In this document: one piece after another, positions 16,295 through 25,424 of the stretch
Numbering within the stretch: the stretch's first letter is position 1
How the letters are laid out: each line of letters starts with the position of its first letter
Assembly: GCF_000378765.1 (NCBI RefSeq)
Contig: NZ_KB905343.1
Location: 541,218-605,217 of the forward strand
Reading direction: 5' to 3'
Length of the DNA: 64,000 nucleotides
DNA from: Psychroflexus tropicus DSM 15496
GTDB taxonomy: Bacteria; Bacteroidota; Bacteroidia; Flavobacteriales; Flavobacteriaceae
Translations under genes and position numbers: made by a program
The notes under the pieces: generated by a model
What the model was told of the DNA's origin: nothing
Databases searched by the model: none
What the model saw: only the letters and a program-made list of their open reading frames with translations

Positions 16295-17160
16295 TTTCTA
16301 TGTTTCCAGCGTTTATGCGTCCATAAATAGTATTCTGGAGCTTCACGAATCTGATTTTCAAGTCTCCTAAGAAAGTCTTCGGTGATTTGAAAGTTTTCGT
16401 ATTCTTTTGGTTCTCTGGTCATAATTTCAAATTCAGCAGTGTAATAGCCTCTTTTTACTTTCTTTATTTTACAGTAAGCAACGGCATAGTTTAATTTTTT
16501 GGCTAGAGTTTCAGCCCCAACAAATACAGGAACTTGATGACCCATAAATTCAGACCAATATTGATTCTTCTGCAATTTTGGGGACTGGTCGGCTATGAAT
16601 CCACTTAAGGAGATTTCCCCTTTAGCTCTGGAGCGCAGTAGTTTCGGTACAGTCTCTTTGGTGTGTATAAGTTCGGTTCCAAATTTTGCTCGAATATCTC
16701 TTACGAGCTTATCAAAGTATTTATTCTTAAGTTTTTTATAGACACCGAAACCTTTCGCATTAGTAAATAGCTGGATGACGTAAGTCCATTCCCAGCTGGC
16801 GTAGTGCCCAAGTATAACGATTGTACTTTGCTTGTCTGCCTCTATAGCATTAATGACTTCAGGGTTTAGGACCTGAAAACGCTTTTTAATATCTTGTTTT
16901 GAAATTGTTATAGACTTTAAAGACTCAAATAATATATCACAGAGGTGTTTGTAAAACTTGGATGCGATCCTCAGTTTCTCCTCATCGTTTTTATTCGGAA
17001 AGGCGAGGTTTAGGTTTTCCATCACAACTTTTTTACGATAGCCTAAAACTCTGTAGACGAGAACATAACAAATATCAGACAGGCCATAAATAACCCGAAA
17101 TGGTAATAGCGAAATGAGCCACATAAAAGGATAGAGGATGTAGAAAACGAGAGCCTGCAT
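16276..17160 (-). CDS. Lysophospholipid/lipid A acyltransferase family protein (LpxL/HtrB-like)
   Basis: A 294-residue inner-membrane acyltransferase. An N-terminal membrane helix (about 3-25) precedes the catalytic domain; the HX4E dyad is H119/E124 (ILGHYASWEWT), and FIADQSP plus FMGHQVPVFVGAETLAKK match the LpxL family. It adds a secondary acyl chain to lipid A or a similar lipid. It is divergent from the rhomboid gene, and the two promoters seem to overlap (17177-17194). Confidence 0.9.
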   Translation of the reverse strand: MQALVFYILYPFMWLISLLPFRVIYGLSDICYVLVYRVLGYRKKVVMENLNLAFPNKNDEEKLRIASKFYKHLCDILFESLKSITISKQDIKKRFQVLNPEVINAIEADKQSTIVILGHYASWEWTYVIQLFTNAKGFGVYKKLKNKYFDKLVRDIRAKFGTELIHTKETVPKLLRSRAKGEISLSGFIADQSPKLQKNQYWSEFMGHQVPVFVGAETLAKKLNYAVAYCKIKKVKRGYYTAEFEIMTREPKEYENFQITEDFLRRLENQIREAPEYYLWTHKRWKHRKPLDSI

Positions 17161-17176
17161 TTACCAAAAATTTCGC

Positions 17177-17194
17177 CAAAGATAGGTATATTTG
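17177..17194. promoter_or_regulatory. Back-to-back -7 boxes for the acyltransferase and rhomboid genes
   Basis: TATCTTTG on the minus strand (17184-17177) and TATATTTG on the plus strand (17187-17194) both fit TAnnTTTG and are 2 bp apart. They lie 16 bp before the acyltransferase ATG and 21 bp before the rhomboid ATG. Both promoters could not be occupied at once. Confidence 0.5.
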
Positions 17195-17215
17195 GCTTTT
17201 TGAGATAAGAAACTT

Positions 17216-17863
17216 ATGGGTGGACTAGATTTTGTTGTCATTGCGATTATAGCAGCTAATGTATTAATGTCGTTTAAAGGATTTAATGATTATGAATTCT
17301 TCAACAGGTATAAATTTGAAATTTCATCCATAAAGTCTGGGGATAAAATTAGAATTCTGAGTTCAGCATTTTTACATGTAGATACAACTCACTTATTTGT
17401 TAATATGCTGACTTTATATTTTTTTGCTTCCAGTGTAATCAGTTTTATCGGCACAGGTGGATTTTTGCTGGTATACTTCGGTAGCCTCGTTTTGGGTAAT
17501 TTACTTTCATTGCAATTTCATAAGGATGAATATAATTACACGGCAGTAGGTGCCAGTGGTGCAGTTGTAGGTGTGCTTTATGCTGCCATTTTACTGCAAC
17601 CAGACATGATGTTGGGCTTATTTTTTATCATACCTATTCCAGCTTATGTATTTGGTATAGGGTATTTGTTCTATTCGATTTGGGCCATGAAAGCCAGGCG
17701 GGATAACATTGGGCATGATGCCCATTTTGGTGGAGCAATGGGTGGTTATTTCATCACATTATTATTATCACCATGGGTGTTACAGCAACATTTACTTATG
17801 GTGATATTATTAGCCATCCCTATCGTTGTTCTTTTTGTATTACAGAAAATGGGAAAACTATAA
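17216..17863 (+). CDS. Rhomboid family intramembrane serine protease
   Basis: A 215-residue polytopic protein with about six membrane segments. The catalytic serine is S114 (VGASGAVVG), the histidine H170 (HDAHFGGAMGG), and FLHVDTTHLFVNM carries the conserved His/Asn pair of helix 2. Rhomboids cleave transmembrane substrates within the bilayer; the substrate is unknown. The start ATG lies about 21 bp after a TATATTTG box. The PASTA protein gene follows after 70 bp with its own promoter box. Confidence 0.93.
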   Translation: MGGLDFVVIAIIAANVLMSFKGFNDYEFFNRYKFEISSIKSGDKIRILSSAFLHVDTTHLFVNMLTLYFFASSVISFIGTGGFLLVYFGSLVLGNLLSLQFHKDEYNYTAVGASGAVVGVLYAAILLQPDMMLGLFFIIPIPAYVFGIGYLFYSIWAMKARRDNIGHDAHFGGAMGGYFITLLLSPWVLQQHLLMVILLAIPIVVLFVLQKMGKL

Positions 17864-17910
17864 TTTTATAGATAGTCTAACGTTAATTTTATTCTGGATC
17901 AATCATAGTC

Positions 17911-17918
17911 TATATTTG
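17911..17918 (+). promoter_or_regulatory. Bacteroidota -7 promoter box (TATATTTG) of the PASTA gene
   Basis: TATATTTG lies 15 bp before the ATG of the PASTA protein gene. No clear -33 element is visible. Confidence 0.45.
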
Positions 17919-17933
17919 CAATAATTTTTACTT

Positions 17934-18494
17934 ATGAAATTCTTCAAGTTTATATTTAGCAAAGTTTTTTTATTACAGCTCATATTGGCGATAATTATTG
18001 TTGTCGCTCTTGTATTTGGGGCTCTTAAATATTTAGAAGTTGCAACCAATCATAATGAAACGATTACTGTACCCGATTTGTCTAAATTTGAATTGGATAT
18101 CGTAGATAAAAAATTAGAAGAAATGAATTTAAGACGTGAAGTATTAGATTCAGCTAATTACAATCCTGACTTTCCTCCGTACTCCGTATTGGATCAAGTA
18201 CCAAAGCCTGGCAAACAAGTAAAGGAGAATCGAAAGATTTACCTAACGCTGAACCCTTCAGGTTACATTGATGTAGAGATTCCACAAGGCCTCATCAGGA
18301 AGACCAGGCGGCAGGTTGAACCCACATTAATCGCCTTAGGGTTCAAAATCGGAGATATCATAAGGAAACCAGATATCGCAAAAGGAGCGATTTTAGAATT
18401 GCGACACAAAGGTGAAACCATTGAGGCTGGAGATTTTCTACCAAAAACTAGCACCATAGATTTAGTCGTTGGAGACGGCAGTGGAAGCCTTTAG
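17934..18494 (+). CDS. PASTA domain-containing membrane protein
   Basis: A 186-residue protein with one N-terminal membrane helix (about 13-33) and two PASTA-type modules outside the membrane: ITVPDLSKFELDIVDKKL to KIYLTLNPSG and IEVPQGL-like IDVEIPQGLIRKTRRQVEPTL to IDLVVGDGSG (cited in pieces). PASTA modules bind peptidoglycan stem peptides or beta-lactams. There is no kinase or penicillin-binding domain attached. The RluD gene follows after 37 bp in the same direction, a pairing often seen in Bacteroidota genomes. Confidence 0.85.
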   Translation: MKFFKFIFSKVFLLQLILAIIIVVALVFGALKYLEVATNHNETITVPDLSKFELDIVDKKLEEMNLRREVLDSANYNPDFPPYSVLDQVPKPGKQVKENRKIYLTLNPSGYIDVEIPQGLIRKTRRQVEPTLIALGFKIGDIIRKPDIAKGAILELRHKGETIEAGDFLPKTSTIDLVVGDGSGSL

Positions 18495-18531
18495 TATTTA
18501 GAGCGCCACGACATACAAACAAAATACAAGC

Positions 18532-19569
18532 ATGCAAGCACAAGATAATCTAGATGCAAACGATGACTTATATGAGCATCATAGTTTTACTGCCACCAAA
18601 GGTCAGGAACCTTTACGCGTGGATAAATTTTTAATGAATTTTATTGAAAATGCTACACGTAATAAAGTTCAGCAAGCTGCAAAAGACGGTAACATTTATG
18701 TAAATGGAGTTGCAGTAAAACAAAACTATAAGGTGAAGGCCGGAGATGAAGTCAAGGTGCTTTTAGAATATCCTCCTTATGAGAATCTACTCACGCCAGA
18801 AGATATTCCTTTGGATATAGTGTATGAAGATGATACTTTATTGGTAGTAAATAAGCCCGCAGGAATGGTCGTTCATCCAGGGCATGGTAATTATTCGGGG
18901 ACGCTTATAAACGCACTCATTTTTCATTTCGACAGTTTGCCAAATAATAGCAGTGACAGACCTGGTCTGGTTCATAGGATTGATAAAGATACCAGTGGAC
19001 TGTTAGTGATTGCTAAAACTGAAACGGCGATGGCACACTTAACAAATCAGTTCTTTCATAAAACAAGTAAGAGGGAATACGTAGCTTTAGTATGGGGGAA
19101 TGTGAATGAGGATGAAGGCACTATCGAAGGAAACATAGGCAGAAATCCCAAAAACAGATTGCAAAACATCGTGTATTCTGGTGATGAAGCAGATCAGGGT
19201 AAGCCAGCTGTAACTCACTATAAGGTTTTAGAGCGTCTAGGGTACGTCACTTTAATCTCGTGTCAGCTGGAAACCGGTAGGACTCACCAAATCCGAGTTC
19301 ATCTCAAACATATCGGTCACACTCTATTTAATGATGAGCGCTATGGCGGCGATAAAATCCTTAAAGGAACGACATTTACCAAGTATAAGCAATTTGTAGA
19401 TAATTGTTTTAAAGTACTTCCACGCCAAGCTCTACACGCCAAAACCTTGGCATTTGAACATCCAACTACAAATGAATGGATGGAGTTTGACTCCAAAATT
19501 CCAGAGGATATGACACAGTGTATTGAGCGTTGGGAGAATTATGCAAAAAATAGTAAAGGCAATATTTAA
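18532..19569 (+). CDS. rluD: RluA-family 23S rRNA pseudouridine synthase (RluD-like)
   Basis: A 345-residue pseudouridine synthase. An N-terminal S4 RNA-binding domain (about 28-75, LRVDKFLMNF, GNIYVNGVAVKQNYKVKAGD) precedes the catalytic domain with D151 in HRIDKDTSGLL, and ETGRTHQIRVH is the RluA-family motif. RluD modifies helix 69 of 23S rRNA; exact target sites cannot be told from sequence by eye. Probably cotranscribed with the PASTA gene upstream. Confidence 0.9.
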   Translation: MQAQDNLDANDDLYEHHSFTATKGQEPLRVDKFLMNFIENATRNKVQQAAKDGNIYVNGVAVKQNYKVKAGDEVKVLLEYPPYENLLTPEDIPLDIVYEDDTLLVVNKPAGMVVHPGHGNYSGTLINALIFHFDSLPNNSSDRPGLVHRIDKDTSGLLVIAKTETAMAHLTNQFFHKTSKREYVALVWGNVNEDEGTIEGNIGRNPKNRLQNIVYSGDEADQGKPAVTHYKVLERLGYVTLISCQLETGRTHQIRVHLKHIGHTLFNDERYGGDKILKGTTFTKYKQFVDNCFKVLPRQALHAKTLAFEHPTTNEWMEFDSKIPEDMTQCIERWENYAKNSKGNI

Positions 19570-19654
19570 AATAAGTCTTTCTAATAGTACTATCTTAAAT
19601 AATTAGTTAAGCCGATACCTTAGGTTCTGAAATTCATTTATTTTTAAACAAAAA

Positions 19655-20416
19655 ATGAAATTTATAGTTTCCCCAGCTAAATCCTTAAATCAAGAGGATA
19701 AATTACCAACTGATAAAAATACGAAACCTATTTTTGAAGACTTAGCTGCTCAAATCAATAGAAAATTAGCCCGGTTTACCAAAGACGAAATCGCTGAATT
19801 GATGAGTATAAGCGATAAGCTTGCTGATCTAAATTATGGACGCTACCAAGATTTTGAAGAGCAGCATACCATAAAAAATTCAAGGCCTGCCATTTATATG
19901 TTTGATGGTGATGTGTATTCCGGTATCGATGCTTATAGTATTCCAACTGATAAAATTGATAAGCTACAGAAATCCTTGAGGATTTTATCAGGTATGTATG
20001 GCCTTTTAAGACCTTTAGATTTAATTCAGCCATACAGGCTAGAAATGGGAACAAAGTTACCGATTGAATCCAATGATGATCTATATGAGTTATGGAAAGA
20101 GAAAATCACTCATCAGCTCAATTCAGAATTAGAAAATGATGAAATGCTTATCAATTTAGCTAGTCAGGAGTATTTTAAAGCTGTTGACCAAGAAAAACTA
20201 GACGCTAAAATTATTTCGCCAGTATTTAAAGATTTTAAAAATGGAAAATTGAAAATCATCAGTTTTTACGCCAAAAAAGCAAGAGGTTCCATGGTGAGGT
20301 ATTTGTTGGATAAAGATATTGAAACCTTAGAGGGTTTGAAAGGTTTTGATTACGATAACTACCATTATTCTGAAGAACACACCAAAAGTGATGATGAACC
20401 CGTTTTTATAAGATAA
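19655..20416 (+). CDS. yaaA: Peroxide stress protein YaaA (DUF328/UPF0246)
   Basis: A 253-residue cytoplasmic protein. [12 protein letters not shown] at the start, [30 protein letters not shown], and [27 protein letters not shown] (in pieces) are diagnostic of YaaA, which limits free iron and DNA damage under hydrogen peroxide in E. coli. Length is normal. A small PH-domain membrane protein follows after 4 bp, so they are likely cotranscribed. Confidence 0.93.
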   Translation: MKFIVSPAKSLNQEDKLPTDKNTKPIFEDLAAQINRKLARFTKDEIAELMSISDKLADLNYGRYQDFEEQHTIKNSRPAIYMFDGDVYSGIDAYSIPTDKIDKLQKSLRILSGMYGLLRPLDLIQPYRLEMGTKLPIESNDDLYELWKEKITHQLNSELENDEMLINLASQEYFKAVDQEKLDAKIISPVFKDFKNGKLKIISFYAKKARGSMVRYLLDKDIETLEGLKGFDYDNYHYSEEHTKSDDEPVFIR

Positions 20417-20420
20417 TTCT

Positions 20421-20876
20421 ATGAAATTTACCACAAGAAGAGATATTACATTTAAGCTAATATTTGCCGCAATATCTCTTCTGCTTTTTATTTTGATTGC
20501 AGAGAGTTTTCTCTTTAGAGAATTTTCAGAGAGTTATGTTCTTGTATTCGATTCTATAGTAGGTGTAATCTGGATGTTTATTATCTGGATCTATATAGAT
20601 ACCAGCTATTATATTTCAGATGAATACCTGGTTTACAGAAGTGGACCAATTTATGGTAAAATTTCATTAAAAACCATCAAGAAAATTATTGTGGATAAAA
20701 CTGCATGGTCTGGCAGTAAAAAAGTAGGATTAGCAAGACATGGACTTTTGATTGAATACGGACTAGAGAAGGAATTATATATATCCCCTAAAACCAATAC
20801 TACATTTGTTGATTATATAAAGACTAAAAATCCAAATATCAAAATAGAACAATATGAACGCTATATTGTAAAATGA
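20421..20876 (+). CDS. PH domain-containing membrane protein
   Basis: A 151-residue protein with two N-terminal membrane helices (about 10-30 and 37-57) and a bacterial PH-like domain after them (YYISDEYLVYRSGPIYGKISLKTIKKI in pieces, GLLIEYGLEKELYISPK, FVDYIKTKNPNIKI). It resembles the SunI/YvaZ-type PH family; function unknown. It begins 4 bp after yaaA and its 3' end overlaps the convergent DUF779 gene by 16 bp. Confidence 0.75.
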   Translation: MKFTTRRDITFKLIFAAISLLLFILIAESFLFREFSESYVLVFDSIVGVIWMFIIWIYIDTSYYISDEYLVYRSGPIYGKISLKTIKKIIVDKTAWSGSKKVGLARHGLLIEYGLEKELYISPKTNTTFVDYIKTKNPNIKIEQYERYIVK

Positions 20877-21220
20877 GCTTCCTCTTCTTTGCTGAGTAAT
20901 CTGGATTGAATGATAAACCGATAGCCTTCAGGAATCTCTAACGAAAAACTTGATCCTCTTCCTTCAGTAATATCTACTGTTAGGTGGGTGTGTTTCCAGT
21001 ATTCAAACTGAGCTTCATTCATATAAAAGTTTACTCCTCCAACTTCCCCCAATAAGACGTCAGAATCATCCAGATAAAAATCTTCTTTTGGTAGTAGCAT
21101 GGGAGAAGAACCATCACAACACCCACCGCTTTGGTGAAAGATGACTTCCCCATGTTTAGATTTCAATTCGTTTAAAACTTTTTCTGCTTTTTCGGTTATG
21201 TCTACACGTGTGTATTTCAT
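20861..21220 (-). CDS. DUF779 protein (aldehyde dehydrogenase-associated)
   Basis: A 119-residue soluble protein. FHQSGGCCDGSSPML with the Cys34-Cys35 pair, LLGEVGGVNFYMNEAQFEYW and a final GYRFIIQSRLL are the DUF779 signature. The family is regularly found next to AldB-type aldehyde dehydrogenases, as here (103 bp downstream of one, same strand); its role is unknown, though the Cys pair suggests metal or thiol chemistry. A hairpin with a T run lies between the two genes and may reduce its expression relative to the dehydrogenase. Confidence 0.88.
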   Translation of the reverse strand: MKYTRVDITEKAEKVLNELKSKHGEVIFHQSGGCCDGSSPMLLPKEDFYLDDSDVLLGEVGGVNFYMNEAQFEYWKHTHLTVDITEGRGSSFSLEIPEGYRFIIQSRLLSKEEEAHFTI

Positions 21221-21232
21221 TTAAAAGATTTA

Positions 21233-21300
21233 TTTAAAAAAGACACCTTTAAATTTGAACTAGTGCTGAAGTTTCAAAGCTCATGATTTTAAAGGTGTCT
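21233..21300 (-). terminator. Terminator or attenuator between the aldehyde dehydrogenase and DUF779 genes
   Basis: A perfect 13-bp inverted repeat (AGACACCTTTAAA at 21241-21253 against 21288-21300) with a 34-nt loop that contains a nested TTTGAA/TTCAAA pair; on the minus strand it is followed by TTTTTT. It can end most dehydrogenase transcripts. Confidence 0.6.
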
Positions 21301-21323
21301 GAGTTTATAATACTTGCATAATT

Positions 21324-22823
21324 TTAAAAGAATCCTAACTTATTCTTATCATAAGAAATCAGCATATTTTTAGATTGACGATAGTGATTGAGCATCATTA
21401 AATGATTCTCACGTCCAAATCCAGATTTTTTATAGCCACCAAAGGGGGCGTGTGCTGGATAATCATGATAGCAATTTACCCAAACTCGGCCAGCTTTTAT
21501 GGCTCTTGGAATTTGATACATCTGATGGGCATCTCTGGTCCAAACGCCAGCACCAAGACCATAAAGAGTGTCGTTTGCAATTTCTAAAGCTTCGGCTTCA
21601 TCTTTAAACTTACAGACTGCCAGCACAGGTCCAAAAATTTCTTCCTGAAAGACCCTCATTTTATTATGGCCTTCTAGAATAGTAGGTTGTACGTAAAATC
21701 CTTCAGCATATTCTCCACTAGCTTTAAAAGCTTCCCCACCACAGAGAACTTTAGCTCCTTCCTCTTTACCAATGTGCATGTAAGATAAGATTTTCTCATA
21801 TTGATCATTGGAGGCTTGGGCGCCTACCTGTGTATTCATATCAAAAGGATCTCCTTGAGTAATGGCTTTAGTTCGTTTAATGACCCTTTCCATGAACTTG
21901 TCATAGATGTCCTCCTGAACTAAAAGCCTCGAAGGGCAGGTACATACTTCTCCCTGATTGAAAGCGAAGAGTACAGCGCCTTCGATACATTTGTCTAAGA
22001 ATTCATCATCATGATCCATCACCGAGTTAAAGAATATATTAGGCGATTTACCACCAAGTTCCATGGTTACGGGATTTAAATTTTTGGAGGCATACTGCAT
22101 GATCAGCTGTCCTGTAGTGGTTTCACCTGTAAAGGCAACTTTATTTACTCTTGAGCTGGATGCTAAAGGTTTTCCTGCTTCTGGGCCAAAGCCATGAATA
22201 ACATTTAAGACTCCAGGCGGTAATAAATGACCAATTTTTTCCATTAAAAAAGTGGCAGAACTGGGAGTTTGTTCTGCTGGTTTTAGAACAATGCAATTTC
22301 CAGAGGCTAGGGCAGGGGCGACCTTCCAGGTAAGCATTAGCATGGGGAAATTCCATGGTATAATTTGAGCAACCACACCTAGTGGCTCATTGATAATTAA
22401 TGATAAAGTATTTTCATTTAGTTCTGTTGCACTGCCTTCTTCAGCTCTAATTGCTGATGCAAAATATCTAAAATGATCTATCGCCAGAGGAATATCTGCG
22501 TTTACAGTTTCCCTTATGGCTTTACCATTGTCGTAAGTGTCAATTGCAGCAAATTCATTTAAATTTTCTTCAATAACATCGGCTATTTTTTGAAGTATTG
22601 ATGCTCTATGGGCCGCTGAAGTACTGCCCCAGGATTCTTTAGCGGCATTAGCTGCCTCAATTGCCTTGTCAACATCTTCCTTTTGTGATCTTGGATATTT
22701 GGCGATTAACTGATTGTTGGTTGGCGAAGTATTTTCAAAATATTGTCCTCCAAGGGGTTCCACGAACTCTCCATTGATGTAATTTCCATACTTTTCTTTG
22801 AATTTCGGCTTTGAGTGATTCAT
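21324..22823 (-). CDS. NAD(P)-dependent aldehyde dehydrogenase (AldB-like)
   Basis: A 499-residue aldehyde dehydrogenase. The nucleotide-binding [12 protein letters not shown] segment, general base E255 ([11 protein letters not shown]), the catalytic Cys294 ([13 protein letters not shown]) and the C-terminal [14 protein letters not shown] are all present and length is normal. It oxidises aliphatic aldehydes to acids; the physiological aldehyde is unknown. Together with DUF779 downstream and a divergent AraC regulator with an AraC-N domain it forms a known type of aldehyde-response unit. Confidence 0.94.
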   Translation of the reverse strand: MNHSKPKFKEKYGNYINGEFVEPLGGQYFENTSPTNNQLIAKYPRSQKEDVDKAIEAANAAKESWGSTSAAHRASILQKIADVIEENLNEFAAIDTYDNGKAIRETVNADIPLAIDHFRYFASAIRAEEGSATELNENTLSLIINEPLGVVAQIIPWNFPMLMLTWKVAPALASGNCIVLKPAEQTPSSATFLMEKIGHLLPPGVLNVIHGFGPEAGKPLASSSRVNKVAFTGETTTGQLIMQYASKNLNPVTMELGGKSPNIFFNSVMDHDDEFLDKCIEGAVLFAFNQGEVCTCPSRLLVQEDIYDKFMERVIKRTKAITQGDPFDMNTQVGAQASNDQYEKILSYMHIGKEEGAKVLCGGEAFKASGEYAEGFYVQPTILEGHNKMRVFQEEIFGPVLAVCKFKDEAEALEIANDTLYGLGAGVWTRDAHQMYQIPRAIKAGRVWVNCYHDYPAHAPFGGYKKSGFGRENHLMMLNHYRQSKNMLISYDKNKLGFF

Positions 22824-22862
22824 AATATACTATATTTAAAAATTAGAATTAGTTAAAATTAA

Positions 22863-22915
22863 AGGATAACTATTGATTAATATATAATAATTCTATTTTT
22901 AATTATCATTATCCT
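22863..22915. promoter_or_regulatory. Inverted repeat in the divergent promoter region (candidate AraC operator)
   Basis: AGGATAA (22863-22869 region) and TTATCCT (22909-22915) are inverted copies 40 bp apart in the 104-bp gap between the aldehyde dehydrogenase gene and its AraC-type regulator. AraC proteins bind paired half-sites, but the match is short and the region AT-rich. Confidence 0.3.
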
Positions 22916-22927
22916 ATTTATTTAAGA

Positions 22928-23848
22928 ATGACAGAACCTATAAGCTTACAACATCACAGGAACTTAAGGCGAATAGAAACCCTTGTAGAAAATAGAACCA
23001 TCTATTCTGCTGAATTTGCTGAGATGAATATTTATGAGACTCATCAAAAAGCCGAACGAGTGTATCTGGAGTTTGATATTCCTATCATTGCAAGCATGAT
23101 ATCAGGTCGAAAAGTCATGCACCTTGAAGATAAGGCCACCTTTGATTTTCTTCCTGGAGAATCTGTCGTACTTCCGTCCAAAAAGAAAATGATTATAGAT
23201 TTTCCTGAAGCTACGTTGGACTCACCAACCCAATGCATGGCCTTAGGTATAGATTCTCAAAAAATAGAAGAAACCATCGAAGTTTATCAAAATGCAACGG
23301 GTTTAGATGAGCAATTCGCTTTGAGTAATCAGCTTAACCTGTCTCCATTACACCTCAATAATAATTTAGACATTCAACAACTTGTCGATAAGCTTTTAAG
23401 AACTTTTACAAGTGGACACAAGTCCAAAGATGCGCTTTTGGATGTCATGATAAAGGAATTGATCCTACGGCTTCTTCAGACCAACGCCAGAGCTGCATTG
23501 ATCGATGAAACTAAATGTCTGTTTGATAATAATCGAATAGCTTTGGTGCTGAAATATATCCGCGAGCATTATAGAAATGACATCAGCGTTGATGATCTTG
23601 CTGACATCGCCTGTATGAGTTCATCTCATTTTTATAAAACCTTTAAAAATACATTAGGGGAAACACCTATGGAATATCTCAATAGTGAACGGTTGAAGCA
23701 GGCTAAGAAAATGATAAGAACGTCAACTTCTAAACTTTCAGAAATCGCGTATGCCTGCGGATTTAACAGTTCGAGTTATTTCAACACACAATTCAAAAAA
23801 CAGGAAGGGATGACTCCCAGTCAGTTCAGAAAAACGATACTAGATTAG
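22928..23848 (+). CDS. AraC family transcriptional regulator with AraC-N domain
   Basis: A 306-residue regulator. Residues about 15-195 match the AraC-N ligand domain (VYLEFDIPIIASMISGRKVMHL in pieces, LPGESVVLPSKKKM, CMALGID), and 205-306 hold the two HTH motifs (ISVDDLADIACMSSSHFYKTFK, LSEIAYACGFNSSSYFNTQFKK in pieces). The gene is divergent from the aldehyde dehydrogenase, so aldehyde-dependent activation of that gene is likely but inferred. A run of AT-rich sequence with an inverted repeat separates them. Confidence 0.9.
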   Translation: MTEPISLQHHRNLRRIETLVENRTIYSAEFAEMNIYETHQKAERVYLEFDIPIIASMISGRKVMHLEDKATFDFLPGESVVLPSKKKMIIDFPEATLDSPTQCMALGIDSQKIEETIEVYQNATGLDEQFALSNQLNLSPLHLNNNLDIQQLVDKLLRTFTSGHKSKDALLDVMIKELILRLLQTNARAALIDETKCLFDNNRIALVLKYIREHYRNDISVDDLADIACMSSSHFYKTFKNTLGETPMEYLNSERLKQAKKMIRTSTSKLSEIAYACGFNSSSYFNTQFKKQEGMTPSQFRKTILD

Positions 23849-23965
23849 AATACAAAAACTGATATTTGTCATATCTGTCTCATATTGAGCTTGTTTTGTA
23901 ACTTTTGTTTCTTATAGCATTCTGCAATACTTCTATTTTAGCTTCATAATTTAAAATTAAGAGTT

Positions 23966-25381
23966 ATGAAAGTTGAACAAATTTATACAGGATGTATTGC
24001 CCACGCTGCTTATTATATAGAGAGCAATGGAGAAGCTGCGATTTTTGACCCACTAAGAGAAGTACAGCCCTACATAGACAAAGCAACAGAAGATGATGCT
24101 AAAATTAAATATGTCTTTGAAACGCATTTTCATGCCGATTTTGTGAGTGGTCACCTAGACTTAGCAAAAAAGACAGGTGCTCAGATTGTCTATGGTCCTA
24201 CAGCAAAACCTAGTTTTGAGGCCGTTATAGCAAAAGATAATCAAGAATTTGAAGTTGGAGAGTATACCATCATAGCCATCCATACTCCAGGTCATACTAT
24301 GGAATCTACAACTTACCTGTTAGTTGATGAAAAAGGTAAACATCACGGGATCATTACCGGTGATACGCTATTTATAGGTGATGTTGGTCGACCAGATTTA
24401 GCACAGCACGTCATAGCCGACCTTACTGAAGAAAAACTAGCAGCTCACCTTTACGATTCATTACGCAACAAAATTATGCCTTTAGCAGATGATTTAATTG
24501 TGTATCCTAATCATGGAGCTGGCAGTGCCTGTGGCAAGATGATGAGTAAAGAAACAACCGATACACTTGGTAATCAAAAGCAAACTAATTATGCTTTAAG
24601 GCCGGATATGACCAAGGAAGAGTTCATCAAGGAACTACTAGATGGTCTTGCGCCTCCTCCGGGCTATTTCCCAAAAAATGTATTGATGAATATTCAAGGC
24701 TATGAAAGTATAGACGATATTATAGAACGTGGAGAACAACCTTTAAATCCCGATGCCTTTGAAGCTGCTGCTAATGAAACTATGGCTTTGGTTCTAGATA
24801 CGAGAGAAGCCAAAGATTTTCACAAGGCATTTATTCCTAACAGTATAAACATTGGATTGGATAATAATTTTGCTCAATGGGTAGGTGAGCTTATACCAGA
24901 TATCAAACAACAAATATTATTGGTGACAGACCCTGGAAAAGAGGAGGAAAGCATTATACGATTAGCTAGAGTCGGTTACGATCACGCCATAGGGTATTTA
25001 AATGGTGGAATGAAGGCCTGGATCGAGGAAGGTAAAGAAATAGACAGCATTAATAGGATGACTGTGAACGAACTCGAAAAAGAGCTGAAAACCAATTCAG
25101 TAAAGGTGTTTGATGTGAGAAAGAAAAGTGAATACCAGTCTCAGCATCTTAAAGGCGCTGAAAACACACCTCTAAATGAAATTAATAAACATCTCGCAGA
25201 ATTTCCAAAAGAGAAGTTTGTAATCCATTGTCAAGGAGGCTACAGAAGTATGATAGCGGCTTCAATTTTAAAACAAAGAGGAATAGATAATGTGGTTGAT
25301 GTGATAGGAGGTTTTGATGGTATTTTAGAAAACGAAGCTATTCTAAAAACAGATTATGTTTGCCCTTCAACGTTGCTCTAA
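23966..25381 (+). CDS. MBL-fold hydrolase with two rhodanese domains (persulfide dioxygenase-like)
   Basis: A 471-residue fusion. Residues 1-245 form a metallo-beta-lactamase domain of the ETHE1/persulfide dioxygenase type (H54xH56xD58 in THFHADFVSGH, HTPGHTMEST, TGDTLFIGDVGRPDL). Two rhodanese modules follow at about 255-355 and 370-460; only the second has the active Cys (C422, HCQGGYRSM), the first has Asp instead (VTDPGKE). Such enzymes oxidise glutathione or bacillithiol persulfide to sulfite and thiol. The neighbours are APS reductase and YtxJ, consistent with sulfur and thiol handling. Cytoplasmic. Confidence 0.9.
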   Translation: MKVEQIYTGCIAHAAYYIESNGEAAIFDPLREVQPYIDKATEDDAKIKYVFETHFHADFVSGHLDLAKKTGAQIVYGPTAKPSFEAVIAKDNQEFEVGEYTIIAIHTPGHTMESTTYLLVDEKGKHHGIITGDTLFIGDVGRPDLAQHVIADLTEEKLAAHLYDSLRNKIMPLADDLIVYPNHGAGSACGKMMSKETTDTLGNQKQTNYALRPDMTKEEFIKELLDGLAPPPGYFPKNVLMNIQGYESIDDIIERGEQPLNPDAFEAAANETMALVLDTREAKDFHKAFIPNSINIGLDNNFAQWVGELIPDIKQQILLVTDPGKEEESIIRLARVGYDHAIGYLNGGMKAWIEEGKEIDSINRMTVNELEKELKTNSVKVFDVRKKSEYQSQHLKGAENTPLNEINKHLAEFPKEKFVIHCQGGYRSMIAASILKQRGIDNVVDVIGGFDGILENEAILKTDYVCPSTLL

Positions 25382-25396
25382 ACATAACTTCTCAAT

Positions 25397-25424
25397 AAAA
25401 AAGCTCCTTTAAGGGGCTTTTTTT
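25397..25424. terminator. Bidirectional terminator between the persulfide dioxygenase-like gene and cysH
   Basis: AAGCTCCTT (25401-25409) pairs with AAGGGGCTT, one G-U, flanked by A and T runs that give a U tail in both directions. Confidence 0.8.
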
